Assembly (NCBI GenBank): GCA_964450705.1
Contig: CAYVDB010000003.1
Span: 1 to 47,501, forward strand
Source: CAYVDB01 sp964450705
GTDB lineage: Bacteria; Patescibacteriota; Minisyncoccia; Phycocordibacterales; Zambryskibacteraceae
Direction of reading: 5' to 3'
Length of the DNA: 47,501 nucleotides
The notes under the pieces are model-generated. The model saw only the letters and a program-made list of their open reading frames with translations. It made no database searches and was not told the DNA's origin. The position numbers were made by a program, and so were the translations under genes. Every line of letters begins with the position of its first letter. The first letter of the stretch is position 1. Positions 16,069-23,562 of this stretch are shown here, piece by piece.

Positions 16069-17394
16069 CTATACTAACGAAACCTTTTTCTCTTTTAGAA
16101 TTATTTTGCCTTTCAGGCACCCGAGTAATTCTCTCTTCTCTACATTTCTCCCATCACGAAGGATGTACTTGGTATAGTTACGGATATCGATATCTTTAAC
16201 TACGATTTTTGTCTGTTCGTTTAATAGCACTTGCTGAAATTTCTTGAATCTCTCTACCTCCTCCTTAATCTTTTCTTTAACTCCTATTTCATCAATGTCT
16301 ATGGTGTCGATTAGGTTCTCAAACTGCTTAATCAGGTCTACTTCATTGATATAACCGCATTTGCAGTTTTTATCTCTAGCCTTAGTACATCCGTAGTAGA
16401 CATGACGGTGTATGTTCCCATTCTTCTGCTTTTTAAATTTCTCGTCTGCTGATATGCCAGACCCACATAAACCACACTCCATGAGTTTGGTGAAAGCAAA
16501 TTCTTTACCTTCAGACCGAACAAATTGGCTTTTGACTTGTTCTTGGACAAGGTCAAACAATTCTTTAGTGATAATTGGCTCATGTTTACCAGAATACCAG
16601 TTGCCAGATCCTTTCGGATATTCAAATGAACCGTAATAGAAGTGATTATCGAGAACTTTATAGATATTTCCTAAACTTAAATGCTTTTTACCAGCCAAGG
16701 TTCTGAAGTTAAGCTCAAACTTGAGCCAGTTGTATACTTTTCTACCACTCCATTTCTCATAAGCTACCTTTTCAAACACCTTTTTGATAATTGGAGCTCT
16801 CTCGGTATCTATAAAGACTTGGCATTTGGTATCAGTTCTTTTCTCTTTGTAATAACCTGTGGGAGGAGTGCCAGGCCATAGCCCCATCTCCACTCTTGTT
16901 CTCAACCCTCTCTTTACGTTTATACTCTTGTTATCGTTTTCGAGCTTTGCTTGAGAGCAGAGAATCATTAAGAGAAATTTCTCGTTTGGTGAATTATGAA
17001 AATGCTGACCGTAAGTCCTAATCTCTACAAGAAGGTTCTCGTCCATGAGATCTACGAGACTTCCTAGGTCTCCGGCATTTCTGCTTAATCTATCTGGTGC
17101 CCAGGTGAGAATTCCTGTGTATCTACCTTTTCTAATATCTTCTAATATTTCCTTGAATACTGGTCGTTGCCCTGAATCCTTGGCTGAATGAGCTTCTCGC
17201 CTAATATCTATAATTTCTAAACTTTCTCGTTCTGCTAATTCAAGCATCTCCTTAACCTGGCTATCAATCGAAAGAACTTGCCGTTCCTCTGATTCGGTAC
17301 TCTTTCTGGCGTATAAGCAGTATTTAACCTTTTGGACCTCTCCTGCTACAGGAGGCCCCACACGAGCTGTTGTATATGTTTCCATACGCTCCAT
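16069..17394 (-). CDS. Large serine recombinase
   Basis: 441 residues. N-terminal resolvase domain with the nucleophile context YARKSTESEERQ (S32), catalytic region arginines (PDRLSRN), then a recombinase domain and a zinc ribbon (CGLCG...YYGC...CKCGY) and a coiled-coil C-terminal region. This is the integrase type of many phages and mobile elements, which cuts and joins two att sites via a phosphoserine link. Its stop faces the multicopper oxidase stop. Its start region carries two adjoining palindromes (17404-17428). It is the only recombinase in the window, so it is the best candidate for moving the element, though it does not lie at either end. Confidence 0.93.
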   Translation of the reverse strand: MERMETYTTARVGPPVAGEVQKVKYCLYARKSTESEERQVLSIDSQVKEMLELAERESLEIIDIRREAHSAKDSGQRPVFKEILEDIRKGRYTGILTWAPDRLSRNAGDLGSLVDLMDENLLVEIRTYGQHFHNSPNEKFLLMILCSQAKLENDNKSINVKRGLRTRVEMGLWPGTPPTGYYKEKRTDTKCQVFIDTERAPIIKKVFEKVAYEKWSGRKVYNWLKFELNFRTLAGKKHLSLGNIYKVLDNHFYYGSFEYPKGSGNWYSGKHEPIITKELFDLVQEQVKSQFVRSEGKEFAFTKLMECGLCGSGISADEKFKKQKNGNIHRHVYYGCTKARDKNCKCGYINEVDLIKQFENLIDTIDIDEIGVKEKIKEEVERFKKFQQVLLNEQTKIVVKDIDIRNYTKYILRDGRNVEKRELLGCLKGKIILKEKKVSLV

Positions 17395-17403
17395 TACGTC
17401 AGA

Positions 17404-17428
17404 ACCAGATCTGGTGCATAGCTATGCA
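17404..17428. promoter_or_regulatory. Two abutting perfect palindromes upstream of the recombinase
   Basis: ACCAGATCTGGT (17404-17415) and TGCATAGCTATGCA (17415-17428) share one base and lie 10 nt before the recombinase ATG. Possible operator for a dimeric repressor, or part of a recombination site. No family-specific match. Confidence 0.5.
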
Positions 17429-17498
17429 GACTAGCTTTTTCGTCGCATACTCGCGTTTAGGGCTTAGCAAAGACAAGAATTCTGATAGGATACTGAAC

Positions 17499-17700
17499 AA
17501 TACCTTAAATTGAGGTATTATGTAGATGTTAGAGACCTAAACCTCGAAAGAGGCATGGTCACACAAATACGCGACGAACATAGAAAACCCGTTATCAGGG
17601 CGTTCGTCGCGTTACCAGGGGAAACTCTGGTAGGGGTGACCGCAAGGTCCCTTCCTGGTAGCGGGCTTTGTGTTTATAAATTAATCGCGACGAACAAATG
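17499..17700 (+). promoter_or_regulatory. Structured leader with alternative pairing; candidate riboregulator
   Basis: This 303-bp gap between divergent genes holds a series of hairpins: AATACCT/AGGTATT (17499-17519); GACC...GGTC enclosing CCTC-GAAA-GAGG (17534-17560), whose internal loop (CCTAAA/CATGG) resembles a GAAA-tetraloop receptor; a 10-bp stem, 17570-17579 with 17602-17611; TACCAG with CTGGTA (17613-17632) or with 17654-17660; and GACC-GCAA-GGTC (17638-17649). A third copy of CGCGACGAAC (17686-17695) ends 2 nt before the ATG at 17698, so strand 17602-17611 can pair with either copy. It matches no riboswitch family I know. Confidence 0.6.
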
Positions 17701-18174
17701 GAACAACAAAAGAAAAATTGGTTCAGAAGACATTATATTCTCTCTGGACTTGGAGGTATATTTCTACTCTTCGTAATTCTCGGAGCTATCGGAAGTAACG
17801 AGAATGTTCAGGTGGCGAGTGAGCAGAGAGAACAGCAAAAGAATGAAGCTCAAGTAGCAGAGATGAAAGTTAGTGCTACTGAAATTAGCCGAGCATACGA
17901 CAACAACAAAGTTGCCGCGGATGCTAAATATAAGGATAAGATTCTCGAAGTCTCTGGAATTGTAGACAGCATCGGTAAAGATATTCTGGACGATCCTTAC
18001 ATCACCCTAAAAGGTAGAGAGTACAGCTTGTTTGGAGTTCAGTGTATGTTTAGCCGAGCAAGTGAAGGAGAATTGGCACAAGTTTCCAAGGGCCAGTCTA
18101 TTACACTAAAGGGTAAGGTGAGCGGAGAGTTGATAGGTAATGTTTTAGTGAGAGGTTGTACTATTGTGGATTAA
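17698..18174 (+). CDS. Membrane-anchored OB-fold protein (tRNA_anti-like)
   Basis: 158 residues: basic N-terminus, membrane helix (about 15-33), a coiled segment, then a domain with the tRNA_anti-like pattern (SATEISRAYDNNKVAADAKY, KILEVSGIV, ITLKG, GQSITLKGKVSG). This OB-fold family is frequent in phage and membrane-protein contexts; its biochemical role is unknown. There is no Shine-Dalgarno; the 12 nt before the ATG are one arm of an inverted/direct repeat system, suggesting translational control. It overlaps the convergent terL stop by 14 bp. Confidence 0.8.
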   Translation: MEQQKKNWFRRHYILSGLGGIFLLFVILGAIGSNENVQVASEQREQQKNEAQVAEMKVSATEISRAYDNNKVAADAKYKDKILEVSGIVDSIGKDILDDPYITLKGREYSLFGVQCMFSRASEGELAQVSKGQSITLKGKVSGELIGNVLVRGCTIVD

Positions 18175-19723
18175 CTTCTAACGGGGAAACTAAGCAGTCC
18201 ACATCTTTCAGGACGTCGTAGTAATCACAATGGTAGATGATACCATCATCGTCATCTCCATCATCGTTGAAATTGAGGAAGGCCATAATAATAGTTCCTT
18301 GTCTGGTGTGTAATTCAACAATCTGGAGAATCAGAAGAGAGAAGGCGTCCGCTAGGTCGTCATGTTTCTCTACGCCAAACCCGAACATCTGCTCAATGAG
18401 TTTCTCGCATCCCGTTTCTGGGAAGAGAATAGTTCCATTTTTTATTAGTGACGAAGTAAGGGCCAGCCTAGTTCTTTTGTCGTTTTGCGGTTTTATCCCT
18501 TCAGCCTTAATACCCTGAGCATCCAGCATTTGTGGCAGAGCATCCTGATACGCAACACTTTCTACAAACAGACGATCGCCGTCTTTTGAGAGAACGGTGT
18601 TGCTATGCATCTTAAGTAGTTCTACCTGCTGTGGGAATGTAAGTTTTTTATTCACAAGCTCTGGAAGTACAAATATACGAAGCCTCTCATTTCTACCGTA
18701 GACATTCGCAGAAACAATCGCCGTGAAATCCGCTGTATCTTTGACTGATATGGCAAGATCGACTCCAGAATAGGTGCCGTGGAATGCTTTGTGTTTTGTT
18801 GAGGGTAATTTATCAGTTTTGTAGTACCTAAACCATTCGCGATGTATAACCTGATCCTCGTCGGGAATGATATTGAGTAGATATTCCCTCTGCCAAGCTA
18901 TTTCATTACCAACTTTTCTTCGTTCAGTTTCTATATCTGCTGTTGTCGGATATTTACCAGGCCACAGACAATCACCTTTATCGTCAATTAGTGGGAAGAG
19001 AAGAAACCTCCCATCAGTGTTATCGTTTTCAATATCACTCTTGAGTCTCATGAGAAGTGAGTCCTCGTGCAATAGGTTGCCAACTACAATTAACCTTGTG
19101 CTTTTATCTCCTGCCGGTACTACTTCGCCTCGAAGCCATTGGTAGGTCTTATTTCTTCCTTCTCGTGTCTTAGTGGAAGTGATATCCTCCACGTCATCGC
19201 AGATAATCAAATCTGGACGATGTTCATGGTGTCTCAAACCTCTTATACTCTGTTCCGTAGAAGCAACTGTAATGCGAGCCGAGGTATTAGAGAATACAAG
19301 CGAATGAGAACCCCATTCATCACTATCTTCACGAAAAGGACCCAGGTCTCTCTTTAAGAGATCATTGTCTTCAAGCTCTCGTCTTAAGTTCATCATATGC
19401 TGTTTAGCTTGGGCTTGGGTATGACAGAAAATAATTACAAATTTTTTCTGTTGCTTGCCTAGGATTGCCCAAATGGGATAAGCGGTAGTGATCATGGTGG
19501 ATTTACCAGAACCTCTGAATGCAACAACAAACAGATTTTCTTGTGCATCATTATCAAGAAGATAGATTATTTCTTTCTGGAAGTTGGCCGTCGCATATTT
19601 AACGTAATGGGCGTAATAGAAGTGGAAAAAGTACGAGAAACTTTCTTTAGTTATTGCTGTTCGCACTTTTTTGTCCGTCGTCATCTGTTCGACCAGATCT
19701 TGTGGAATCATTTTGTTTGTCAT
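18161..19723 (-). CDS. terL: Phage terminase large subunit
   Basis: 520 residues. ATPase domain with Walker A FRGSGKST (residues 69-76) and Walker B LIICDDVED (D176-D177, E179); nuclease domain with the first acidic residue in SGVDLAIS (D322) and a late HDDLADA motif. Terminases pump DNA into phage capsids and cut it. The gene overlaps terS upstream. An acidic tail (about 488-500, DDGDDDDG) follows the nuclease domain. No portal or capsid gene is near, so packaging would need a helper phage. Confidence 0.9.
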   Translation of the reverse strand: MTNKMIPQDLVEQMTTDKKVRTAITKESFSYFFHFYYAHYVKYATANFQKEIIYLLDNDAQENLFVVAFRGSGKSTMITTAYPIWAILGKQQKKFVIIFCHTQAQAKQHMMNLRRELEDNDLLKRDLGPFREDSDEWGSHSLVFSNTSARITVASTEQSIRGLRHHEHRPDLIICDDVEDITSTKTREGRNKTYQWLRGEVVPAGDKSTRLIVVGNLLHEDSLLMRLKSDIENDNTDGRFLLFPLIDDKGDCLWPGKYPTTADIETERRKVGNEIAWQREYLLNIIPDEDQVIHREWFRYYKTDKLPSTKHKAFHGTYSGVDLAISVKDTADFTAIVSANVYGRNERLRIFVLPELVNKKLTFPQQVELLKMHSNTVLSKDGDRLFVESVAYQDALPQMLDAQGIKAEGIKPQNDKRTRLALTSSLIKNGTILFPETGCEKLIEQMFGFGVEKHDDLADAFSLLILQIVELHTRQGTIIMAFLNFNDDGDDDDGIIYHCDYYDVLKDVDCLVSPLEVNPQ

Positions 19724-20117
19724 TTTCGTTTGCTAATCTTGGTAATATTTCGGCTAATTGAAGAGCTTTATGTACCACTGCCGCCTGTGAAGGTGTAAGT
19801 TCTCCAGAATCCTCAAATCTAGAAGTCACTTCGATTTTATCTTTAAATTTGGGATTCCTATGTCTCAACCAGAAGCTGATCGCAGACCAGTTCTTTTCCT
19901 TGATGAGAGTGAGTAATTGGCTCTCACTCATGTCGTTGACCAACGCTTCGCCCTCTGCTAAAGCATCCTCCATTTCCTTTTCAAAGTTCTTATCGTTTTG
20001 TTTCCAACGATAGACACTTTGTCGAGAAACACCTGATTTTTCTGCGGCAACCTGTACAATTGGAATCTTGCGAAGCTCAGCCAAGAAAGCATCTTTGACT
20101 TTATTTTTCTTTGCCAT
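19647..20117 (-). CDS. terS: Terminase small subunit-like DNA-binding protein
   Basis: 156 residues with an N-terminal helix-turn-helix (VQVAAEKSGVSRQSVYRWKQ, about 21-40) and a helical region with SAISFWLRHRNPKFKDK, typical of phBC6A51-type small terminase subunits that recognise the packaging site. It overlaps terL by 77 bp and the ParB-methyltransferase by 17 bp, showing a compact packaging operon. The Ser/Asn/Asp-rich C-terminus is low complexity and encoded within the overlap. Confidence 0.82.
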   Translation of the reverse strand: MAKKNKVKDAFLAELRKIPIVQVAAEKSGVSRQSVYRWKQNDKNFEKEMEDALAEGEALVNDMSESQLLTLIKEKNWSAISFWLRHRNPKFKDKIEVTSRFEDSGELTPSQAAVVHKALQLAEILPRLANENDKQNDSTRSGRTDDDGQKSANSNN

Positions 20118-21390
20118 GTTCGATTCTTACCTTATTGCCTGTTAATTTTTCGTAGCGCCTGATCGCAAGATCACAAAATATAGGTTCAAGTTCGACCGCA
20201 TAGACCTTTCGCTTCAATTGCTCTCCAGCAATCAAAGTGCTACCTGAACCCGAGAAACTGTCCAATATAATGTCTCCAGTCCTTGTACAGCGTCTGATAG
20301 CCTTCTCGTGAAGCTTAGGAGGTTTAGATGTGGCATGTTCATATTCCTTGCCGGGTAGTCGTTTTACAAGCCAGACATCTAGGTTATCCAGAGTTTCTTC
20401 CAGGAGATTATTTCCAGTTGTGATCTCCTTGTTTAAAACCTCGTTGAGATTAGTAACATCTTTGGCAATGTAAGGCTTCCCACGAATGCCGTAGGTGCAA
20501 GGTTCGTAGCATTTGTTGAAGGCGGAATTGGGAGTAGGATTGTGACCATTTTTGATCCAGAGACAGACTCGTTTGTTGACGATGCCAAGCTCCCTAAAAA
20601 GGGTTTGCATCAACCAGATATACGAAGCGTCACTCCAATAGAAGATATGAGTATCTTTCTTAGCTACTGAAAGTGCCGCCTCCATGCTTTTCTTGATCAA
20701 GTTTCGATAATCTTCGTCAGTGCGATTATCATTTACGTTTCCGCCGTAATTTTGTTTACCGCCTATGCCTGAATTGTAGTTAACTCCGCCACGAAGATTG
20801 TAAATTGGATCGGAATATATCATCGAGGCTTGTTCAGTACCGAAAAGACGTTTGAGGTTATCGATGTTTGTTGAGTCGCCACAAAGTAACCTATGTGACC
20901 CGAGATGAATTAGATCTCCAAGTTTAGTTATTGGGTTCTTGATCTTGGCTAATTCTACCTTTTCGTTGAATTCTTCCTCTTTAACTTCTAGATCCTTATC
21001 CCAAAAGGAAGTAAGCTCTGAAGCATCAAAGCCTATATCCAAGAGTAGATCCAGATCGAAAGATTTAAGTTTTGAGAAATCCCAATCTCCACCAAGAGCG
21101 TTACTAGCTATAAGGTAGCGTTCGGACTCTTCACTAGTAAGTTTCCTATTAGGAATACGAACATCGATAAGCTCTTCTCCTCGCCCAAGGAGTTGAAGGG
21201 CTTTGATTCTTTGATGCCCAGCCAGTATCTTGCCGTCTGTATCTACTGCTGGTATTTCTACTAAGTTGAACTTCTTCAGGTTTTTCTGAAGATCGGACAT
21301 TTGTTTGTCCGTAATAGTGCGCGGATTTGTTTCTTGAGGAATGAGATTGTTAACTTTCCTCTGAACTGTCCGCCATTGAAGTTTTTGCAT
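20101..21390 (-). CDS. ParB-like domain fused to a DNA methyltransferase
   Basis: 429 residues. N-terminal ParB/sulfiredoxin-like domain (about 10-100) with the AGHQRIKAL motif (57-65), then a beta-class DNA amino-methyltransferase: motif IV SDPIYN (193-198) comes before the SAM-binding motif I DSFSGSGSTLIAGE (377-390). Motif IV is usually DPPY; here it is DPIY, which may alter activity. Such fusions are common in phages next to terminases, where they may protect DNA or mark it for packaging. Overlaps terS. Confidence 0.9.
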   Translation of the reverse strand: MQKLQWRTVQRKVNNLIPQETNPRTITDKQMSDLQKNLKKFNLVEIPAVDTDGKILAGHQRIKALQLLGRGEELIDVRIPNRKLTSEESERYLIASNALGGDWDFSKLKSFDLDLLLDIGFDASELTSFWDKDLEVKEEEFNEKVELAKIKNPITKLGDLIHLGSHRLLCGDSTNIDNLKRLFGTEQASMIYSDPIYNLRGGVNYNSGIGGKQNYGGNVNDNRTDEDYRNLIKKSMEAALSVAKKDTHIFYWSDASYIWLMQTLFRELGIVNKRVCLWIKNGHNPTPNSAFNKCYEPCTYGIRGKPYIAKDVTNLNEVLNKEITTGNNLLEETLDNLDVWLVKRLPGKEYEHATSKPPKLHEKAIRRCTRTGDIILDSFSGSGSTLIAGEQLKRKVYAVELEPIFCDLAIRRYEKLTGNKVRIEHGKEK

Positions 21391-21420
21391 TACATTTTAT
21401 TAGAAGCCCAATAAAATGTA
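21391..21420 (-). promoter_or_regulatory. Palindrome abutting the ParB-methyltransferase start
   Basis: TACATTTTATT (21391-21401) is the exact reverse complement of 21410-21420, 8-nt loop. It directly precedes the ATG (21390), covering the promoter or ribosome-binding region. Candidate operator or translation-blocking hairpin. Confidence 0.55.
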
Positions 21421-21433
21421 TGGAAAGAGAAAA

Positions 21434-21494
21434 TGCCTATTCCACACACGAAGCAGGGGGCTTTAAACCCTGAACTTCTTGCGCGAAATAGGCA
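21434..21494. ncRNA. Candidate small structured RNA or packaging-site element
   Basis: TGCCTATT (21434-21441) pairs with AATAGGCA (21487-21494) and encloses GAAG/CTTC plus CAGGG/CCCTG, a closed fold of about 61 nt. The inner GCAGGGGGCTTTAAACCC (21453-21470) differs by one inserted G from the variable arm of tRNA-Ser(GCT) at 3685-3701. Strand and function unknown. The remaining gap to 21541 shows nothing else. Confidence 0.4.
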
Positions 21495-21540
21495 CGGCCT
21501 CCTCGGCAGTAGCTATTTGCTTTTGTGACGCATATATATT

Positions 21541-21945
21541 TTACTCCTGACCTATTTTCTTGGCAAGACGCCGGAGTATCCTCTTGCCCTTAATGCTCTC
21601 CATAAAGTCAACAGTGTCTGGGCCTAGTAACATAGGAATACCTTCTTTAGGGAATTCCATAAGTACCTTGTACCCTTGAGCTTCCTGCTCTTTTATGTAG
21701 TTCGTGAATTCGGGGTCTAACTTGAGTATCTCAATAACCATAGTCTTTGATGACTCATCTGGCCTATTGAGTTTGGAATAGATCCTCCCTGGTTCGTTTT
21801 TCTTGAAGGCAGTTTCTACAGCGTGAGCCGGGTTTGATGGGCGATACTTGTTCGAATGAAGCATTACATCGGTAATCAGGATTCTCCTATACTTCCAACC
21901 CTCCTTCTTACCCTCAAATTTATTTAGTTTGAGCTCGTATGGCAT
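21541..21945 (-). CDS. Hypothetical protein of the packaging module
   Basis: 134 residues from the ATG at 21945 (MPYELKLNKFEG). The frame opens earlier, but the ATG one base after the preceding stop (21947-21949) is the natural start. A soluble, charged, mixed alpha/beta protein with a basic C-terminus (KGKRILRRLAKKIG). No family recognised. Translationally linked to the 42-residue gene upstream. Confidence 0.65.
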   Translation of the reverse strand: MPYELKLNKFEGKKEGWKYRRILITDVMLHSNKYRPSNPAHAVETAFKKNEPGRIYSKLNRPDESSKTMVIEILKLDPEFTNYIKEQEAQGYKVLMEFPKEGIPMLLGPDTVDFMESIKGKRILRRLAKKIGQE

Positions 21946-21946
21946 G

Positions 21947-22075
21947 CTATTTTTTCTTATCCTTGACCCACTCAACTTTATTAGGGTGTTTCTCAGCAAA
22001 TTTCTTAGTAGTAATTCTACCAGTAACCACATGATGTGGTTTTTCCTTGCTCCAATTATGTGTTCTTTTAGTCAT
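21947..22075 (-). CDS. 42-residue basic protein
   Basis: ATG at 22075, TAG at 21949-21947, one base before the next gene's ATG. Starts MTKRTHNWSKEKPHHVV and ends WVKDKKK, very Lys/His-rich. The tight spacing between neighbours and the coupled stop-start support it as a real gene. It could be a small DNA-binding phage protein. Function unknown. Confidence 0.55.
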   Translation of the reverse strand: MTKRTHNWSKEKPHHVVTGRITTKKFAEKHPNKVEWVKDKKK

Positions 22076-22094
22076 TTGATTTATTTTATTACTT

Positions 22095-22406
22095 CTAATA
22101 AGTGCCGACCTTGTTGTACTTCGGTTGGAATTTTCTTATCTCAGCCATCTCGTGAGTATCGGCGTCGCTTCCAAAGTCACAGAGACAATAACCAAAGTGA
22201 GTGACATCTGGCCAATAATCTTCGTTCAGGTGATCTTGTAGTCTAGACCTGATACCACCATCACCACAGCCTTTGCCTATGTAATAAACGGTGAGGTTGC
22301 CGTTAGGAGCTAGTGTGCCTAGGTAGTAGACTCCAATAGCACTGGAGTTCCAGTCGTCTATAACCTTCTTGTCATATGAGTAGTGTCCTTGATATTGTTT
22401 AACCAT
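22095..22406 (-). CDS. GIY-YIG domain nuclease-like protein
   Basis: 103 residues, a stand-alone GIY-YIG domain: GVYYLG (25-30) and YYIGKG (41-46), then the Arg/His region IRSRLQDH (52-59), candidate metal-binding Glu in HEMAEIRK (E86 or E89), and the terminal PKYN. All core positions expected for an active nuclease seem present. Likely a homing-type or element-maintenance nuclease. It leads the minus-strand module, divergent from the XRE regulator. Confidence 0.85.
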   Translation of the reverse strand: MVKQYQGHYSYDKKVIDDWNSSAIGVYYLGTLAPNGNLTVYYIGKGCGDGGIRSRLQDHLNEDYWPDVTHFGYCLCDFGSDADTHEMAEIRKFQPKYNKVGTY

Positions 22407-22460
22407 TGTATTTTAAGTAGTTATGTTAATGGCAACCTGCTAATCCATGAGATTATCAAC

Positions 22461-22481
22461 TTGCTAACTCTAGTTTAGCAA
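22461..22481. promoter_or_regulatory. Inverted repeat in the divergent regulator promoter
   Basis: TTGCTAA (22461-22467) and TTAGCAA (22475-22481) with a 7-nt spacer, just upstream of the XRE promoter and facing the GIY-YIG operon. A fitting operator for the XRE repressor. Confidence 0.55.
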
Positions 22482-22493
22482 AATGGCAAATGC

Positions 22494-22522
22494 TTGTCAA
22501 ATCATTTTGAAACGTCTATAAT
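22494..22522 (+). promoter_or_regulatory. Consensus promoter of the XRE regulator
   Basis: TTGTCA (22494-22499), 17-nt spacer, TATAAT (22517-22522). The ATG at 22529 is 7 nt after the -10 box, so the transcript should be leaderless. Confidence 0.8.
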
Positions 22523-22528
22523 ATCAGT

Positions 22529-22867
22529 ATGAAAAATCAAGAAAATAAGGCTAAAAATATAGGAGACCGTATAAGAAGTGCTCGTGAGGAGGAGGGTTAT
22601 TCACAGGCCGATTTAGCTAAAGCTATAGGGTTTGAGACCCCTACAGCTATTTCTCTCATCGAAAGTGGCGACAGGAAGCTCACAGCGGAAAACTTAGAGC
22701 TAATTTCTGAAACACTACATCGCCCAGTTGGCTATTTCTTGGGCATAGAGGAAAAAATGCCAGATGTGAAGGTTGCCCTCCGAGCCTCTAAGGATATTGA
22801 TAAAAAGGATCAGGACACTATTCTAAAGATTATAGAAATGGCTAAGAAGAAGCATGGAGAAAAATGA
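22529..22867 (+). CDS. XRE-family repressor
   Basis: 112 residues with a lambda-repressor-like HTH at about 12-68 (IRSAREEEGYSQADLAKAIG then ISLIESGDRKLT). The C-terminus is a short helical tail. It overlaps the following ImmA-type peptidase gene by 14 bp. In ICEBs1 and many phages such a pair forms the control switch: the repressor holds the element silent and the peptidase cleaves it on induction. The divergent operator/promoter region supports this. Confidence 0.88.
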   Translation: MKNQENKAKNIGDRIRSAREEEGYSQADLAKAIGFETPTAISLIESGDRKLTAENLELISETLHRPVGYFLGIEEKMPDVKVALRASKDIDKKDQDTILKIIEMAKKKHGEK

Positions 22868-23354
22868 TATTGAGCAAAAGGTTAACAAGCCAGCTGCTCG
22901 TAAACTCGCGCAGAGGTTAATTAAGGACGCTAAAATTACTGAAGCCCCAGTATCTCTCCAAAAAGTGATCGAGCACCTGCAATCGGAATTCTCTCTGGAT
23001 GTATCTAGAGAGAATTTTAGTGATAAGGTGTCAGGGTTAATGGTCAATTGTAGGTCAGTAGACAAGGAATACACGACTATTGTTTTTAACGAGAACCACC
23101 CATGGTGTAGACGTCGGTTTACAATTGCTCATGAAATTGGTCATTTACTCTTTGGCCACGACTGCAGACACGGAGAGAATACAAAGGAAGAGAAGGAGGC
23201 AGATACATTTGCCGCAGAGCTACTTATGCCTAAGGGCTTACTGAAAAAAGACTTTCTCAACATTAAAAACATCCCTGAGCTTTCGAAGCTATATAGAGTT
23301 AGCCAACAAGCAATGTCTATAAAGATTGGGGATGATGGCTTATTAAGAATATAA
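22854..23354 (+). CDS. ImmA/IrrE-type metallopeptidase
   Basis: 166 residues. Zinc motif HEIGH (93-97) with the downstream EADTFAAELLMP segment (115-126) that supplies the third ligand region in the ImmA/IrrE (COG2856) family. Predicted to cleave the XRE repressor encoded immediately upstream (14-bp overlap) and so induce the element. A hairpin with AAAGTTACA/TGTAACTTT arms and a T-run follows the stop and may terminate transcription. Confidence 0.9.
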   Translation: MEKNDIEQKVNKPAARKLAQRLIKDAKITEAPVSLQKVIEHLQSEFSLDVSRENFSDKVSGLMVNCRSVDKEYTTIVFNENHPWCRRRFTIAHEIGHLLFGHDCRHGENTKEEKEADTFAAELLMPKGLLKKDFLNIKNIPELSKLYRVSQQAMSIKIGDDGLLRI

Positions 23355-23562
23355 AGTTACAGGGCAGTGTAATTTTATATGCCTTTTCGTGTCACTTTTG
23401 TAACTTTTTGATGCGCTCGAGATACGTCGATCAAGATGTTAAAGTGGAGCTAATTCCGTCAAGCAGGGCTTAACCGCTAATGGTTCTAGCCCGAGACGGC
23501 CCGCAATGATTCGCAAAAATAGCTTTTGCTATTTGAGCGACTCATCATTTCGTGAGTTAGGT
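23355..23562. other. Hairpin-rich noncoding stretch before the right repeat
   Basis: No gene. It contains a terminator-like stem AAAGTTACA/TGTAACTTT (about 23353-23412), GGGCTTAACC...GGTTCTAGCCC, AAATAGC-TTTT-GCTATTT, and ACTCA/TGAGT hairpins in a row. It could be recombinase arm sites or a small RNA. Confidence 0.4.

Noticed and set aside
17499..17700. c-di-GMP-I riboswitch, because of CCTAAACC, a GAAA loop and GGTAGCGGG
   Set aside because: The pieces occur in the wrong order and the conserved junction sequences of that aptamer are absent.
17510..17776. 88-codon open frame across the structured leader
   Set aside because: It overlaps the hairpins, shows no coding character or family, and runs out of frame into the clear OB-fold gene that starts at 17698.
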